Below are positions 1-7,757 of a stretch of 13,286 bases of DNA, piece by piece; position 1 is the stretch's first letter; each line of letters begins with the position of its first letter. Source of the stretch: Bacillota bacterium (GTDB lineage: Bacteria; Bacillota; Clostridia; Acetivibrionales; DSM-1351); assembly GCA_023391425.1 (NCBI GenBank), contig JAEWAX010000034.1:1-13286 (forward strand), in the 5' to 3' direction. Under the pieces are notes generated by a model. That model searched no databases, was not told the origin of the DNA, and saw nothing but the letters and a program-made list of their open reading frames with translations. Made by a program: the position numbers and the translations under genes.

Positions 1-599
1 TCATCAGATAGCACAATCAAGTCATGTTTTTCACAAAATTGTGCAATTGAGGTTAATTCATGCCTATTCCATACCCGTCCTGTAGGATTATGCGGATTAC
101 ATAAAATAAGCATTTTAACACTAGAATTCATTTGCTTTTCCAAAGCTTCCAAATTCATTTGGTAAGTTCCATTAACAAGTTCAAGTGGGCTTTCAAGCAT
201 TTGTCGGTTATATTTTAAAATTGCGTTTGAAAGTGCTGGATACGACGGCGTATGCAGTATTATTTTATCTCCTGGATTTGTAAATGTTTCCACCGCCATA
301 TTAGCTGCCATATTGATTCTTGGAGAGAACACAACCCATTCTTCTTCAATATCACACTGATATCTGCGTTTCATCCAGCCTTTTACTAATGCTTGATAAT
401 TCTTTGGGAGATTTGTATAACCAAAAATACCATGAGATACTCGTTGCTGCAGAGCAGTGATAATTGGCTGTGGCGAGCGAAAATCCATATCTGCAATTGC
501 AAAATGTAATTTATCACTACCGAATTTTTGATTCATCTCATCGTATTTGGCACAATCTGTGTTGGTTCTGTCAATCACTTCGTCAAAATTGTACTCCAT
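1..599 (-). CDS. MalY/PatB-type PLP-dependent aminotransferase / cystathionine beta-lyase, C-terminal half cut off by window edge
   Basis: Partial gene: the first 199 codons are present and the family is usually about 390 residues. I translated it by hand from the ATG at 599-597, which follows a GGAGG Shine-Dalgarno (604-608) at 5 nt. Family marks are FGYT (residues 59-62), the WMKRRY block (75-80), NPGDK (108-112) and the diagnostic NPHNPTGRVW (168-177), where Asn contacts PLP. The last residues seen are IVLSD, matching the PLP-pyridine Asp strand; the Schiff-base lysine lies outside the window. Family members are cytosolic PLP enzymes that cleave cystathionine or cysteine S-conjugates to pyruvate, ammonia and a thiol. 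The gene begins 16 nt after the permease stop, so it is very likely the last or a late gene of the transporter operon. Oddity: the usual SPG(V/I) loop reads SPRI (92-95). True substrate is unknown. The family call is firm, the specific reaction is not. Confidence 0.88.
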   Translation of the reverse strand, partial: MEYNFDEVIDRTNTDCAKYDEMNQKFGSDKLHFAIADMDFRSPQPIITALQQRVSHGIFGYTNLPKNYQALVKGWMKRRYQCDIEEEWVVFSPRINMAANMAVETFTNPGDKIILHTPSYPALSNAILKYNRQMLESPLELVNGTYQMNLEALEKQMNSSVKMLILCNPHNPTGRVWNRHELTSIAQFCEKHDLIVLSD

Positions 600-615
600 A
601 ATATCCTCCAACAAT

Positions 616-1461
616 TTATCCCTTAACAGCTCCGGCAATCAAGCTCTGCTGTACTTGCTTGTTTAAAATGAGGTATATAATTATAATCGGGAATGTTGCG
701 ACCACAAGTCCAGCTCCTATTGGTCCCCAGTCTGTAGTATATTGTCCTACCATTGACTGAATTCCTACGGTTAACGTCTTGTATTTCGGATTGCTTATAA
801 ATACAACTGCATACATTAGTTCGTTCCATGACTGCAAAAAAGTAAAAATCGCAATTGTCGCCATAGAAGGACGCATTAGAGGAAAAATAATTCTGAAAAA
901 GGTTTGGTATATATTACATCCATCAATGCATGCCGCTTCCTCCATTTCATTCGGAATTCCAGCAATAAATCCGCTACTAATCATAATAGCTATTGGAACT
1001 GCAAATGCAGAATATGGAATAATTAAAGCCCAGTAGGAATTAAGCAGATGAAGATTTCTTAGCATAATAAATACTGGAAGCAGAGCAGCGTGAATCGGTA
1101 TCGTGATTCCTGCAATAAATAATAATTGCATACTCTTGCGGAGTTTCCATTTCATCCTAACCAATGCATAGGAAGCCATAAGTGAAAATAGTACAACAAT
1201 CACTATAGTCGCACCAGTCACAATAATACTATTAAGCAAATAACGACCAACATTCCCTCCCATAAATGCATTCTCATAGTTATCGAAGCGCCAATTTTTT
1301 GGTAATCCAATCATATTCCCCTGAAAAATTTCCGTATTGTCCTTCAGTGAAAATGTCAAAAGCCAGTAAAGTGGAAAAATTTGTACTAACGCCCATATAA
1401 CTAAGCAGATTTGTATTATAATCTGAGATGTTGTTTTCTTTGTTTGAGTTTTATTTTTCAA
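616..1461 (-). CDS. Carbohydrate ABC transporter permease, MalG type (CUT1 family)
   Basis: Inner-membrane subunit of a sugar importer, with about six hydrophobic segments. The EAA loop that docks on the ATPase reads EEAACIDGCNIYQTFFRIIF, then PLMRP, in the last third. The order binding protein, MalF-type, MalG-type is the standard CUT1 layout. Start choice: the frame can open at a TTG at 1497, but a strong AAGGAGG (1471-1477) lies 9 nt before an in-frame TTG at 1461. That gives the protein start MKNKTQTKK and 281 residues, the usual size for this subunit. The longer form would add 12 residues and would put the Shine-Dalgarno inside the gene. The gene lies 39 nt after the MalF-type stop and is clearly cotranscribed. 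Substrate cannot be read from this subunit; a galactoside is inferred from the GH42 gene in the same window. Confidence 0.9.
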   Translation of the reverse strand: MKNKTQTKKTTSQIIIQICLVIWALVQIFPLYWLLTFSLKDNTEIFQGNMIGLPKNWRFDNYENAFMGGNVGRYLLNSIIVTGATIVIVVLFSLMASYALVRMKWKLRKSMQLLFIAGITIPIHAALLPVFIMLRNLHLLNSYWALIIPYSAFAVPIAIMISSGFIAGIPNEMEEAACIDGCNIYQTFFRIIFPLMRPSMATIAIFTFLQSWNELMYAVVFISNPKYKTLTVGIQSMVGQYTTDWGPIGAGLVVATFPIIIIYLILNKQVQQSLIAGAVKG

Positions 1462-1500
1462 TTTATATAACCTCCTTCTAAGAATTCCAATATACAAATA

Positions 1501-2379
1501 CTAATCTTCGGTTTTAAAAGCTCTCTGAATAATGAAAGCAAATAGTACACACTCAAGAACAATAAACATCGCCATAGAACTTCCATAACCATACATGTTC
1601 CTTGAAAAAATCGTTTCTACCATAAGTGTACTCGGTAGTTGGCTTGCGCCTCCTGGGCCACCATTCGTCATAACATACACTAAATCAAAGTTTTTCAATG
1701 AACCAACTACTGCGAAAATGACGCAAACCCTTATGATAGGTTTCATCAGAGGAATAGTTATTCTTGTTGCTGTCTGGAAGGCATTTGCACCGTCTATTGT
1801 AGCGGCCTCAAACACATCTCCTGGAATTGATTTTATTGAAGCATACATCAAAAGCATATGATATCCAATGTACTGCCAAAGCACTGGAATGATTACAGCA
1901 TATACTACTGTTGAGGTATCTCCCAACCAATTACGAGTAAGCCCCTCTAGATTCAAGGCACTTAGCATTGTATTTAAAAGTCCATATTGTGGATTGTATA
2001 TTTTCATCCAAAGCTGTCCAATAACAACAGTAGAAATTAAAACCGGCATAAAATAAACACTTACGTAAAAACGTTCTCCTTTAACACCTCTTGAAAGCAC
2101 TAAAGCTAGAATTAAAGAAATTGGTAACTGCACAAACACCGAACCGACTGCAAAAATCAACGAGTTGCCAACAGACTTCCAAAAGCCATCGCTATTGTTA
2201 AAAAATAGTTCTTTATAGTTTGATAATCCTGTAAAAACCTTACTTCCAAAGCCATCCCATTCTGTAAGACTATATGAGGCTGACATAATTATAGGCATTA
2301 ATATTGTTGATACAAGCAACAATAATGCCGGAAATATGAAAAATATAATTGCTTTTTTGTTGGAAAGAACCTTATCCAA
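1501..2379 (-). CDS. Carbohydrate ABC transporter permease, MalF type (CUT1 family)
   Basis: Membrane subunit of 292 residues and the partner of the downstream MalG-type permease. It has an N-terminal membrane segment after MDKVLSNKK, several further hydrophobic helices, and an EAA loop reading FEAATIDGANAFQTATRI followed by PLMKP. The C-terminal part includes NGGPGGAS, a motif common in MalF-type permeases between the EAA loop and the last helix. The start appears to be TTG (2379-2377) behind a GGGGGA Shine-Dalgarno (2386-2391) at about 6 nt; no ATG is available nearby. The gap to the upstream binding-protein gene is about 100 nt and contains a strong hairpin, so this gene may be expressed at a lower level than the binding protein. 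No ATPase gene is present in the window. Confidence 0.92.
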   Translation of the reverse strand: MDKVLSNKKAIIFFIFPALLLLVSTILMPIIMSASYSLTEWDGFGSKVFTGLSNYKELFFNNSDGFWKSVGNSLIFAVGSVFVQLPISLILALVLSRGVKGERFYVSVYFMPVLISTVVIGQLWMKIYNPQYGLLNTMLSALNLEGLTRNWLGDTSTVVYAVIIPVLWQYIGYHMLLMYASIKSIPGDVFEAATIDGANAFQTATRITIPLMKPIIRVCVIFAVVGSLKNFDLVYVMTNGGPGGASQLPSTLMVETIFSRNMYGYGSSMAMFIVLECVLFAFIIQRAFKTED

Positions 2380-2432
2380 ATTTATTCCCCCAATCCTTTT
2401 TAGTTACTTTTAATAAAACAAGTGTTTTTATG

Positions 2433-2478
2433 AAATTGTTTTGGTGGTTAAAAATGTTCTTAACCACCAAAACAATTT
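2433..2478 (-). terminator. 19-bp intercistronic stem-loop between binding-protein and permease genes
   Basis: Perfect 19-bp inverted repeat: arms 2433-2451 and 2460-2478, 8-nt loop 2452-2459, core GGTGG/CCACC. It starts 3 nt beyond the binding-protein stop. In the direction of the operon the stem is followed only by a weak AATTTC tract, so it is probably a leaky terminator or an RNA 3'-end stabiliser. On the opposite strand it is followed by TTTTTATTATTTATTT and would be a better terminator, though no plus-strand gene lies upstream. Such hairpins in sugar-transporter operons commonly give more binding protein than permease; that role is inferred here. Confidence 0.7.
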
Positions 2479-2481
2479 TTA

Positions 2482-3798
2482 TTATTTATTTAACTTTTTA
2501 AGTTCATTTACATACTGTTCAGGCGTAATCTTGCCAATAAACAACTCTTGAAGTTTATTGAGATATACTGTTGAATCTTTACCTTCCATCAAGTTATCCC
2601 ACCAAATTGTGTAGCTCGTAGCATTCTCACTCATTTTGTAGATATCCTTAAGCAGTTTATTTACGTTTGTGTCATCTACATTTACATCCTTATATGGTAA
2701 AAGTGTTGCACCAATAAGGTATTTTCCAATTGAAGTTTCATAAGATATATATTGCGCAACCTCTGCGGTAAGCTTAGGGTCTTTTACGTTTGAACTAACT
2801 GCGAATGCACAGTCTGGGCCACCAGTAAAATCAGTTGCAGATGCTTTTCCATCACTATATACTGGAAACGGAGCAACCACTATCTTATCCTTTACTTTTG
2901 AAGTGTCTTTGTAAACACGGGTTGCAGTCCAGCTACCGTTTAGATACATAGGTATTGTGCCTTCAAAGAATGGCACCTCAGCTTCTTCACGTGAAATTCC
3001 TGCAGCTCCACTAGGGAAAGCGCCTAAATCAACAAGTTCTTTTATGCTTTTTGCTGCTTTTAAATAACCTGCATCATCAAAACCCTGTTCTTTGCTCATT
3101 GTCTTTTTAATGCCTTCGCTTCCAACCGCACGTAAAGCGAATAAATCCTGGAACATTGCAATGGTCCATGATTCTTTAGCACCTACAGTAAGAGGGGTAA
3201 CGCCATTTTTCTTGAATTCCTTTATTGCAGTGATAAATTCATCATATGTTTCTGGTATTTTTATTGAGTACTTGTCAAACAATTCCTTATTATAGAACAT
3301 ACATGCAACGTTTACATCCGTTGTCAATCCATAGGTTTTCCCATTAAATTGAAAACCTGTTAGACTTGTATCAGTAAGATGGGACTTGAAGTCAGCAGTA
3401 AGATATTCATCAAGTGCTAGTACCTTTCCCGCATCAACAAATGGTTTAACAAAGCCATGTCCCCATGAATAAAAAATATCTGGAGTTTCATTTGCTGCGA
3501 TTGCTGCTTTGATTTTTGTTTTATAAGCTTCATTCTCTGCAGTATCCACCTCAATTTTTACATTAAATTTCTCTTCTGCTTTTTTTGTTACTTCATCTAA
3601 TACCTTTTTGTTTGGATCAGTATCTGAGCCAAAAATGTGCCACAATTTTATTGTGGTCGCTTTGCCTGCTGCCTGTGAAGTTGTTGCTCCTGAACTTGTT
3701 CCTGCATTGTTGGTTGTTGTTTTACCACATGCAACAGAACTAACAAGTATAGCACCTACACAAGCAATGGATAAAACTTTTTTGAAAGTGTTTAACAT
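2482..3798 (-). CDS. Extracellular sugar-binding lipoprotein of a CUT1 ABC transporter
   Basis: Solute-binding protein of 438 residues, first gene of the minus-strand operon. ATG at 3798-3796 follows an AGGAGGAG Shine-Dalgarno at about 6 nt. The N-terminus is a lipoprotein signal: MLNTFKKVLS, a hydrophobic stretch, then SSVACGK with the lipid-modified cysteine at C24 and a Thr/Ser/Asn/Ala-rich linker. The mature part opens with TIKLWHIFGSD, the usual first strand of family-1 sugar-binding proteins. It continues with NETPDIFYSWGHG, YNKELFDKY and the pattern FFEGTIPMYLNGSW, which are typical of this group. It is anchored outside the membrane and delivers sugar to the two permeases encoded just downstream. 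Divergent to a two-component system, the usual source of its regulation. Ligand is not determined from sequence; oligosaccharide, perhaps galactoside, is inferred. Confidence 0.93.
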   Translation of the reverse strand: MLNTFKKVLSIACVGAILVSSVACGKTTTNNAGTSSGATTSQAAGKATTIKLWHIFGSDTDPNKKVLDEVTKKAEEKFNVKIEVDTAENEAYKTKIKAAIAANETPDIFYSWGHGFVKPFVDAGKVLALDEYLTADFKSHLTDTSLTGFQFNGKTYGLTTDVNVACMFYNKELFDKYSIKIPETYDEFITAIKEFKKNGVTPLTVGAKESWTIAMFQDLFALRAVGSEGIKKTMSKEQGFDDAGYLKAAKSIKELVDLGAFPSGAAGISREEAEVPFFEGTIPMYLNGSWTATRVYKDTSKVKDKIVVAPFPVYSDGKASATDFTGGPDCAFAVSSNVKDPKLTAEVAQYISYETSIGKYLIGATLLPYKDVNVDDTNVNKLLKDIYKMSENATSYTIWWDNLMEGKDSTVYLNKLQELFIGKITPEQYVNELKKLNK

Positions 3799-3880
3799 TA
3801 AAAACTCCTCCTTTTTTTGTGTCCATTCGACTTCTTTTTTGCTTCTGACTATATTTTAGAAAAAAGGTAATGATATATAA

Positions 3881-3918
3881 ATGTAATTTTATGATGATTT
3901 ATAGTATTTCAATTACAT
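3881..3918. promoter_or_regulatory. AT-rich inverted repeat upstream of the transporter operon, possible activator site
   Basis: ATGTAATT (3881-3888) and AATTACAT (3911-3918) form a perfect 8-bp inverted repeat with centres 30 bp apart, about three helical turns. It lies 80-120 bp upstream of the binding-protein start, where an AraC-type activator could sit. No convincing -35/-10 pair for the operon was found nearby, which would fit an activator-dependent promoter. The region is very AT-rich, so chance is a real alternative. Confidence 0.25.
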
Positions 3919-3980
3919 ATGTTATATATACTTTTAAATAAAAAAACTGTAATCCTATGATTTTATATAGTAATAAAATT

Positions 3981-4131
3981 ACCCTCTGCTTTACTTATAA
4001 ACAGAGTTCTTGGCTTCAGGTGGAGCTTTTTACTCCATCTGAAGCTTAGAAATCGTTTTCCAGAGTCATAGCACCGCTTATCCCACACTTATAAAAGTGG
4101 AGGTATTAGCGGTGGTAGACATCGGATAAAC
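3981..4131 (+). ncRNA. Structured RNA candidate (three hairpins plus possible pseudoknot) upstream of the sensor kinase gene
   Basis: This stretch is visibly less AT-rich than the 180 bp before it and is packed with pairing. P1: CTCTG (3984-3988) with CAGAG (4002-4006); a second CAGAG at 4061-4065 is an alternative partner. P2: 13 bp, 4013-4025 with 4033-4045, one G-U pair, 7-nt loop. P3: CACCGCT (4072-4078) with AGCGGTG (4108-4114), enclosing CACTT (4086-4090)/AAGTG (4095-4099). TATCC (4079-4083) inside P3 is complementary to GGATA (4124-4128) beyond it, which would make a pseudoknot. It ends about 36 nt before the kinase start, so it may be a 5' leader or a free small RNA. It has the look of a widespread clostridial RNA family; I cannot assign one. 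A weak TATAGT (3966-3971) could be its -10. A small non-coding mobile element is an alternative. Confidence 0.55.
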
Positions 4132-4166
4132 AGCAACATGCTAATATGAAAATGGAGGTTGAACTT

Positions 4167-5927
4167 ATGAATAGGCTGGTATCAAAGCTTTTGATTATAA
4201 AAAAGTGGCTATTCAATCAGAAAATATCTAGAAAAATCATTATGATATTTCTATTATTTGAATTTTTTAGCATTATTATGACATATGTACTTTATTTATA
4301 TGTTTCTGAAAGTTACACAACTTCCAGGATGGAGAATCTCACCGAACAAACATTAGTATCAGTTAAGTCTAATGTTGTTGAAATTGTAAATACTGTGAAC
4401 AACAATTATAACCTGTTAATTAAAATAGGAATTGAAGGAGTCTTAAAGAATTCTATGACTCCGCAGACCCAGCGTATATATGATAACGTCCTTTTTACCA
4501 TAGTTGATACCTATAAAAATCTTGATGCAGTCTATATCACTGATTTTGGTAATTTCATTTACGGGGTGGATAAAGCTGGACCTAAAAAGCTAGCAATTAG
4601 TTCTTTATCTCAAGCTCCTTGGTATAACGAAGCACTTAAGGCTGGTGGCAGTTTTGTTTTAAGCTACAATGCCGGCAATATTTTTCAAAAGGGATATACT
4701 TCAAATTTTATTTCAATCATCCGTGTGGTGAATGATTTAACAACACAAAAGCCAATTGGTTTTGTATTGCTAAACCTGCCGGTGGATTCTATTAATTCCT
4801 TGTTTAAAACTGTATATCCATCAGCTGATACTTGTGTGGCCTTGTTTGACAATAAAGATCACCTAATAACCAGTACCAATGAACCTACTTTTTATTTTAA
4901 CTCTGAAAATATCTTAAATACCATTAATGCTGATACTTCATATTACAGTGAAATAAATAAATCCACACTTAAAGCTGGTTTGTTTATTCCAGAATATAAT
5001 TGGAAGCTATTAACTAACTTGCCCATAACGGGAAAATCAGATATGTCTGGGTCTCTGATTACCATATCAGTATTGGTATTGCTAGTAAATGCCTTACTTA
5101 TGTTTTTGTGTTCAATCTTTATTTCTAGATCTATCTCAAATCCAATAAACCGCCTCATCCATGCAATGCAGGGAATAAAGAACAGTGAATTTAAACCTGT
5201 TGAAATAAATTCACAAAATAGTGAGATTGGTATTTTACAAGAAAATTATAACCTCATGATTTATGAAATCCAGTCTCTGATTGATAGGCTGATAAATGAA
5301 CAGAAAATAAAACGCAAGGCTGAATTAAGTGCTTTACAGGAACAGATAAAGCCGCACTTTTTATATAATACATTAGATGCAATAGGTTACATGTCACTTA
5401 CTGAAGATCCTCAGATAGTATATGACGCAATCGAAACACTTGGAAGCTTTTACAGAGAAAGTCTTAGCAGCGGCAGTCAAGTAATTTCAATCAAACAGGA
5501 GATTCAGATTGTCAAAGATTATGTGAGCTTACTCACTTTAAGATATGAATCCTTGTTTAATATAACCTATGACATCGATGAGAAAGCTCTTTCTTACAAT
5601 GTGGTCAAGCTAATAATTCAACCGTTAATTGAAAACTCTGTATATCACGGCATAAAGCCTATGGGAGGGGCCGGGCAAATTAATTTAACAGTTAAGAAGT
5701 TAGAAAACTCCATTGCGTTTATCGTTGAGGATAACGGTATTGGAATGGATTCACAAACTATAAGTAGTATTACCTCTACCAAAGAGCAGAGAGCAGACGG
5801 TGGTTTTGGTTTAGTTGGTACCATGGAAAGAATTAATATATTCTATGGAAATCTCTCATCCTTTACAATAGAAAGTCAAAAAAATCAAGGAACTAAAATA
5901 ACAATTATAATACCTTTAGAAGACTAG
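4167..5927 (+). CDS. Sensor histidine kinase, YesM/LytS-like (His_kinase family) with extracytoplasmic sensor domain
   Basis: Membrane sensor of 586 residues that phosphorylates the response regulator encoded next. ATG at 4167 follows GGAGG (4154-4158) at 8 nt; a frame opening at 4146 would place that Shine-Dalgarno inside the gene and is disfavoured. Order: basic N-terminus, membrane helix about 24-46, extracytoplasmic Cache-like sensor about 47-296, second helix about 297-319, HAMP-type linker (SRSISNPINRL) and a coiled segment. Then comes the His_kinase dimerisation motif QEQIKPHFLYN with the phospho-accepting histidine at about H397. The ATPase domain carries the N box (IQPLIENSVYHG, Asn about 490), VEDNGIGM (about 520-527) and the G-rich box GGFGLVG (about 545-551). 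All catalytic motifs are intact. Divergent to a sugar transporter operon, the usual setting for YesM/YesN-type pairs, so a sugar or binding-protein signal is likely. Confidence 0.93.
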   Translation: MNRLVSKLLIIKKWLFNQKISRKIIMIFLLFEFFSIIMTYVLYLYVSESYTTSRMENLTEQTLVSVKSNVVEIVNTVNNNYNLLIKIGIEGVLKNSMTPQTQRIYDNVLFTIVDTYKNLDAVYITDFGNFIYGVDKAGPKKLAISSLSQAPWYNEALKAGGSFVLSYNAGNIFQKGYTSNFISIIRVVNDLTTQKPIGFVLLNLPVDSINSLFKTVYPSADTCVALFDNKDHLITSTNEPTFYFNSENILNTINADTSYYSEINKSTLKAGLFIPEYNWKLLTNLPITGKSDMSGSLITISVLVLLVNALLMFLCSIFISRSISNPINRLIHAMQGIKNSEFKPVEINSQNSEIGILQENYNLMIYEIQSLIDRLINEQKIKRKAELSALQEQIKPHFLYNTLDAIGYMSLTEDPQIVYDAIETLGSFYRESLSSGSQVISIKQEIQIVKDYVSLLTLRYESLFNITYDIDEKALSYNVVKLIIQPLIENSVYHGIKPMGGAGQINLTVKKLENSIAFIVEDNGIGMDSQTISSITSTKEQRADGGFGLVGTMERINIFYGNLSSFTIESQKNQGTKITIIIPLED

Positions 5928-5977
5928 ATAGATGTTTAATACTGTATAGTGTATTTAGTTTTGGAATGGAGGATAAA

Positions 5978-7591
5978 ATGGATTTTCAAAAAGAACGCTT
6001 TAGAATTATGTTTGTAGATGATGAAGAAAAAATTCGAAAGCTGTTACGGATTTGCATAGACTGGGAAGCACTGGGATTTGAAGTAACTGCTGATGCTTCT
6101 AGTGCAAACCAAGCATTAGAAATGATTAGCTCAGAAAATCCAGACATAATTATAACTGATATTGAAATGCCATATATGAACGGGCTTGATTTCGCTGAGA
6201 TGGTGTCATGGGAGTATCCTAGTATAAAAACGGTTATACTGACTGCACACAGTGATTTCAACTATGCGAGAAAAGGAGTAGATATCGGTATTTATAGTTT
6301 TTTGCTTAAGCCTATTAAACGTGATGAAATTACTGAGGTCATGAAAAACCTTCGTAACACATTGATAGAGGAAAAAAAACAGCTTTATGAGTATGAGAGT
6401 TTAAAAGCAAGACTTCAAGACAACTGGGACTATATTGTTCAAAACTTTTTGAACAATATGCTTTTGAATTCATTTTCACAAGAAATTTTACAAGATAACC
6501 TCGGTTTTTACAAGGTCCCATTGCATATGGATTCCGGTTACTACAATATTCTTCTTTTGTCCACCATACCAAGTCCCAGAATTGAGGAGAACATTCTCCA
6601 ACTTCTTAAATGTCAGGAGCTAGTTAGTTCTATGATTAAAAAAATAGACGGATTAGTTCTGTTTACAGATCTTCAACATAATATTGTTCTACTTAGTGAG
6701 AACAAAAAAATTAATTTATACACGTATGCCTCCCATTTTGTCACAATTCTATCCGAAAAGCTTAAAATTGAAATATATTCTGGGGTAGGTGCTCCTGTAG
6801 AGCATTTGACCGATATAAGGAATTCCTATAAACATGCATATAATGCTATACAGGTCTCCAAATTTAGCCAAGGCAAGAGCTTTATTGCAAATTCTAATTT
6901 AGAAAATCAATATACCAAGCTAAGTAATATTATACAAACGATGGAGGATGACATTTCATTGTACTTAAAAATTCCAATTGAAGATAAGGTAATTGAGAGA
7001 ATTGACTCAATTTATAATGTGATAAATAGCAATCCACACATTGAGTTCTCAAATGTTCTGATTATGTCGCTGTCCATTGTAAACACAATTCTTAGTGCTG
7101 TTATAGATTTGGGAATAACTTATAATGATATTTATCAGACAGATAATCTACCTTATGCGCATATTTTAAAACTAAAAGACACACAAAGCATCAAGGCTTA
7201 TATAGTGAACTTTGTGCAATTCACTATGAAGCAAATTGAGAGTTTCAATCAGAGCAAGGGTAATCAGTTAATTACATCAATTATACAATATATTAATGAA
7301 AATATATCTGATTCTACACTGTCACTTAAAAAAATATCTGAAATTAATTATATCAATTCGTCCTATCTTAGCAGAATTTTTAAAGCTGTAACAGGCACGA
7401 CATTTATTGATTATCTTATCAATATAAGAATTGAAAAGGCCAAAAAACTTTTGACTAGCTCCAATTTTAAAATCTATGAAATTGCAGAACAAATTGGAAT
7501 CAATGATCCAAACTATTTTTCAAAATATTTTAAAAAGCACACAAATTTTACACCTGCGCAATATAAGGAAATGCATAGCACATCTTTGTAG
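5978..7591 (+). CDS. AraC-type response regulator (YesN-like)
   Basis: Transcription factor of 537 residues, partner of the kinase 50 nt upstream. Start at ATG 5978 because TGGAGG (5967-5972) lies 5 nt before it; an ATG at 5966 overlaps that Shine-Dalgarno. Receiver domain about 8-120: acidic pair D14/D15 in FVDDEE, phospho-accepting D61 in IITDIEMP, the Thr of ILTAHSDF, and conserved K111 in LLKPI. A long middle region (about 121-430) has no motif I recognise, as is usual for YesN-like proteins of this length. The last 105 residues are an AraC DNA-binding domain with two helix-turn-helices: LSLKKISEINYINSSYLSRI, then YEIAEQIGINDPNYFSKYFK followed by GxxP-like FTPAQYK. Likely target is the divergent transporter operon. 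A 28-bp palindrome lies inside the gene at 6432-6459. Confidence 0.93.
   Translation: MDFQKERFRIMFVDDEEKIRKLLRICIDWEALGFEVTADASSANQALEMISSENPDIIITDIEMPYMNGLDFAEMVSWEYPSIKTVILTAHSDFNYARKGVDIGIYSFLLKPIKRDEITEVMKNLRNTLIEEKKQLYEYESLKARLQDNWDYIVQNFLNNMLLNSFSQEILQDNLGFYKVPLHMDSGYYNILLLSTIPSPRIEENILQLLKCQELVSSMIKKIDGLVLFTDLQHNIVLLSENKKINLYTYASHFVTILSEKLKIEIYSGVGAPVEHLTDIRNSYKHAYNAIQVSKFSQGKSFIANSNLENQYTKLSNIIQTMEDDISLYLKIPIEDKVIERIDSIYNVINSNPHIEFSNVLIMSLSIVNTILSAVIDLGITYNDIYQTDNLPYAHILKLKDTQSIKAYIVNFVQFTMKQIESFNQSKGNQLITSIIQYINENISDSTLSLKKISEINYINSSYLSRIFKAVTGTTFIDYLINIRIEKAKKLLTSSNFKIYEIAEQIGINDPNYFSKYFKKHTNFTPAQYKEMHSTSL
6432..6459. repeat. 28-bp palindrome within the response-regulator gene
   Basis: Arms ATATTGTTCAAAA (6432-6444) and TTTTGAACAATAT (6447-6459) are perfectly complementary over 13 bp with a CT centre. 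It encodes DYIVQNFLNNM in the linker after the receiver domain. A protein-binding site or a DNA cruciform is possible; an mRNA hairpin with a 2-nt loop would lose its innermost pairs. Function unknown. Confidence 0.6.
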
Positions 7592-7624
7592 AAATTATGA
7601 ATAAGGCTTTTACCCAGTAGAACC

Positions 7625-7646
7625 AGGGACTGTCGTAACAGTCCCT
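7625..7646 (+). terminator. Hairpin after the two-component operon, probable terminator
   Basis: AGGGACTGT (7625-7633) pairs perfectly with ACAGTCCCT (7638-7646) around a CGTA loop, 34 nt after the response-regulator stop. The downstream TTCAATCATT tract is poor in consecutive T, so termination may be inefficient. It is the only strong hairpin in the convergent gap between the response regulator and the AIM24-family gene, and may serve both strands. Confidence 0.55.
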
Positions 7647-7757
7647 TCAATCATTACAATAATTTCAAGTAGGTTTGGTTCATAATGGGATTTTGAAAAA
7701 CACACTACACCCCATGTTATAATATATTTTTACGTTAACTTTTTAGATTTTTGTTAT

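Noticed and set aside
7693..7723. Plus-strand TTGAAA (7693-7698) and TATAAT (7718-7723), a possible promoter antisense to the AIM24-family gene
   Set aside because: The spacer is 19 bp, no gene follows on that strand, and AT-rich gaps throw up TATAAT easily.
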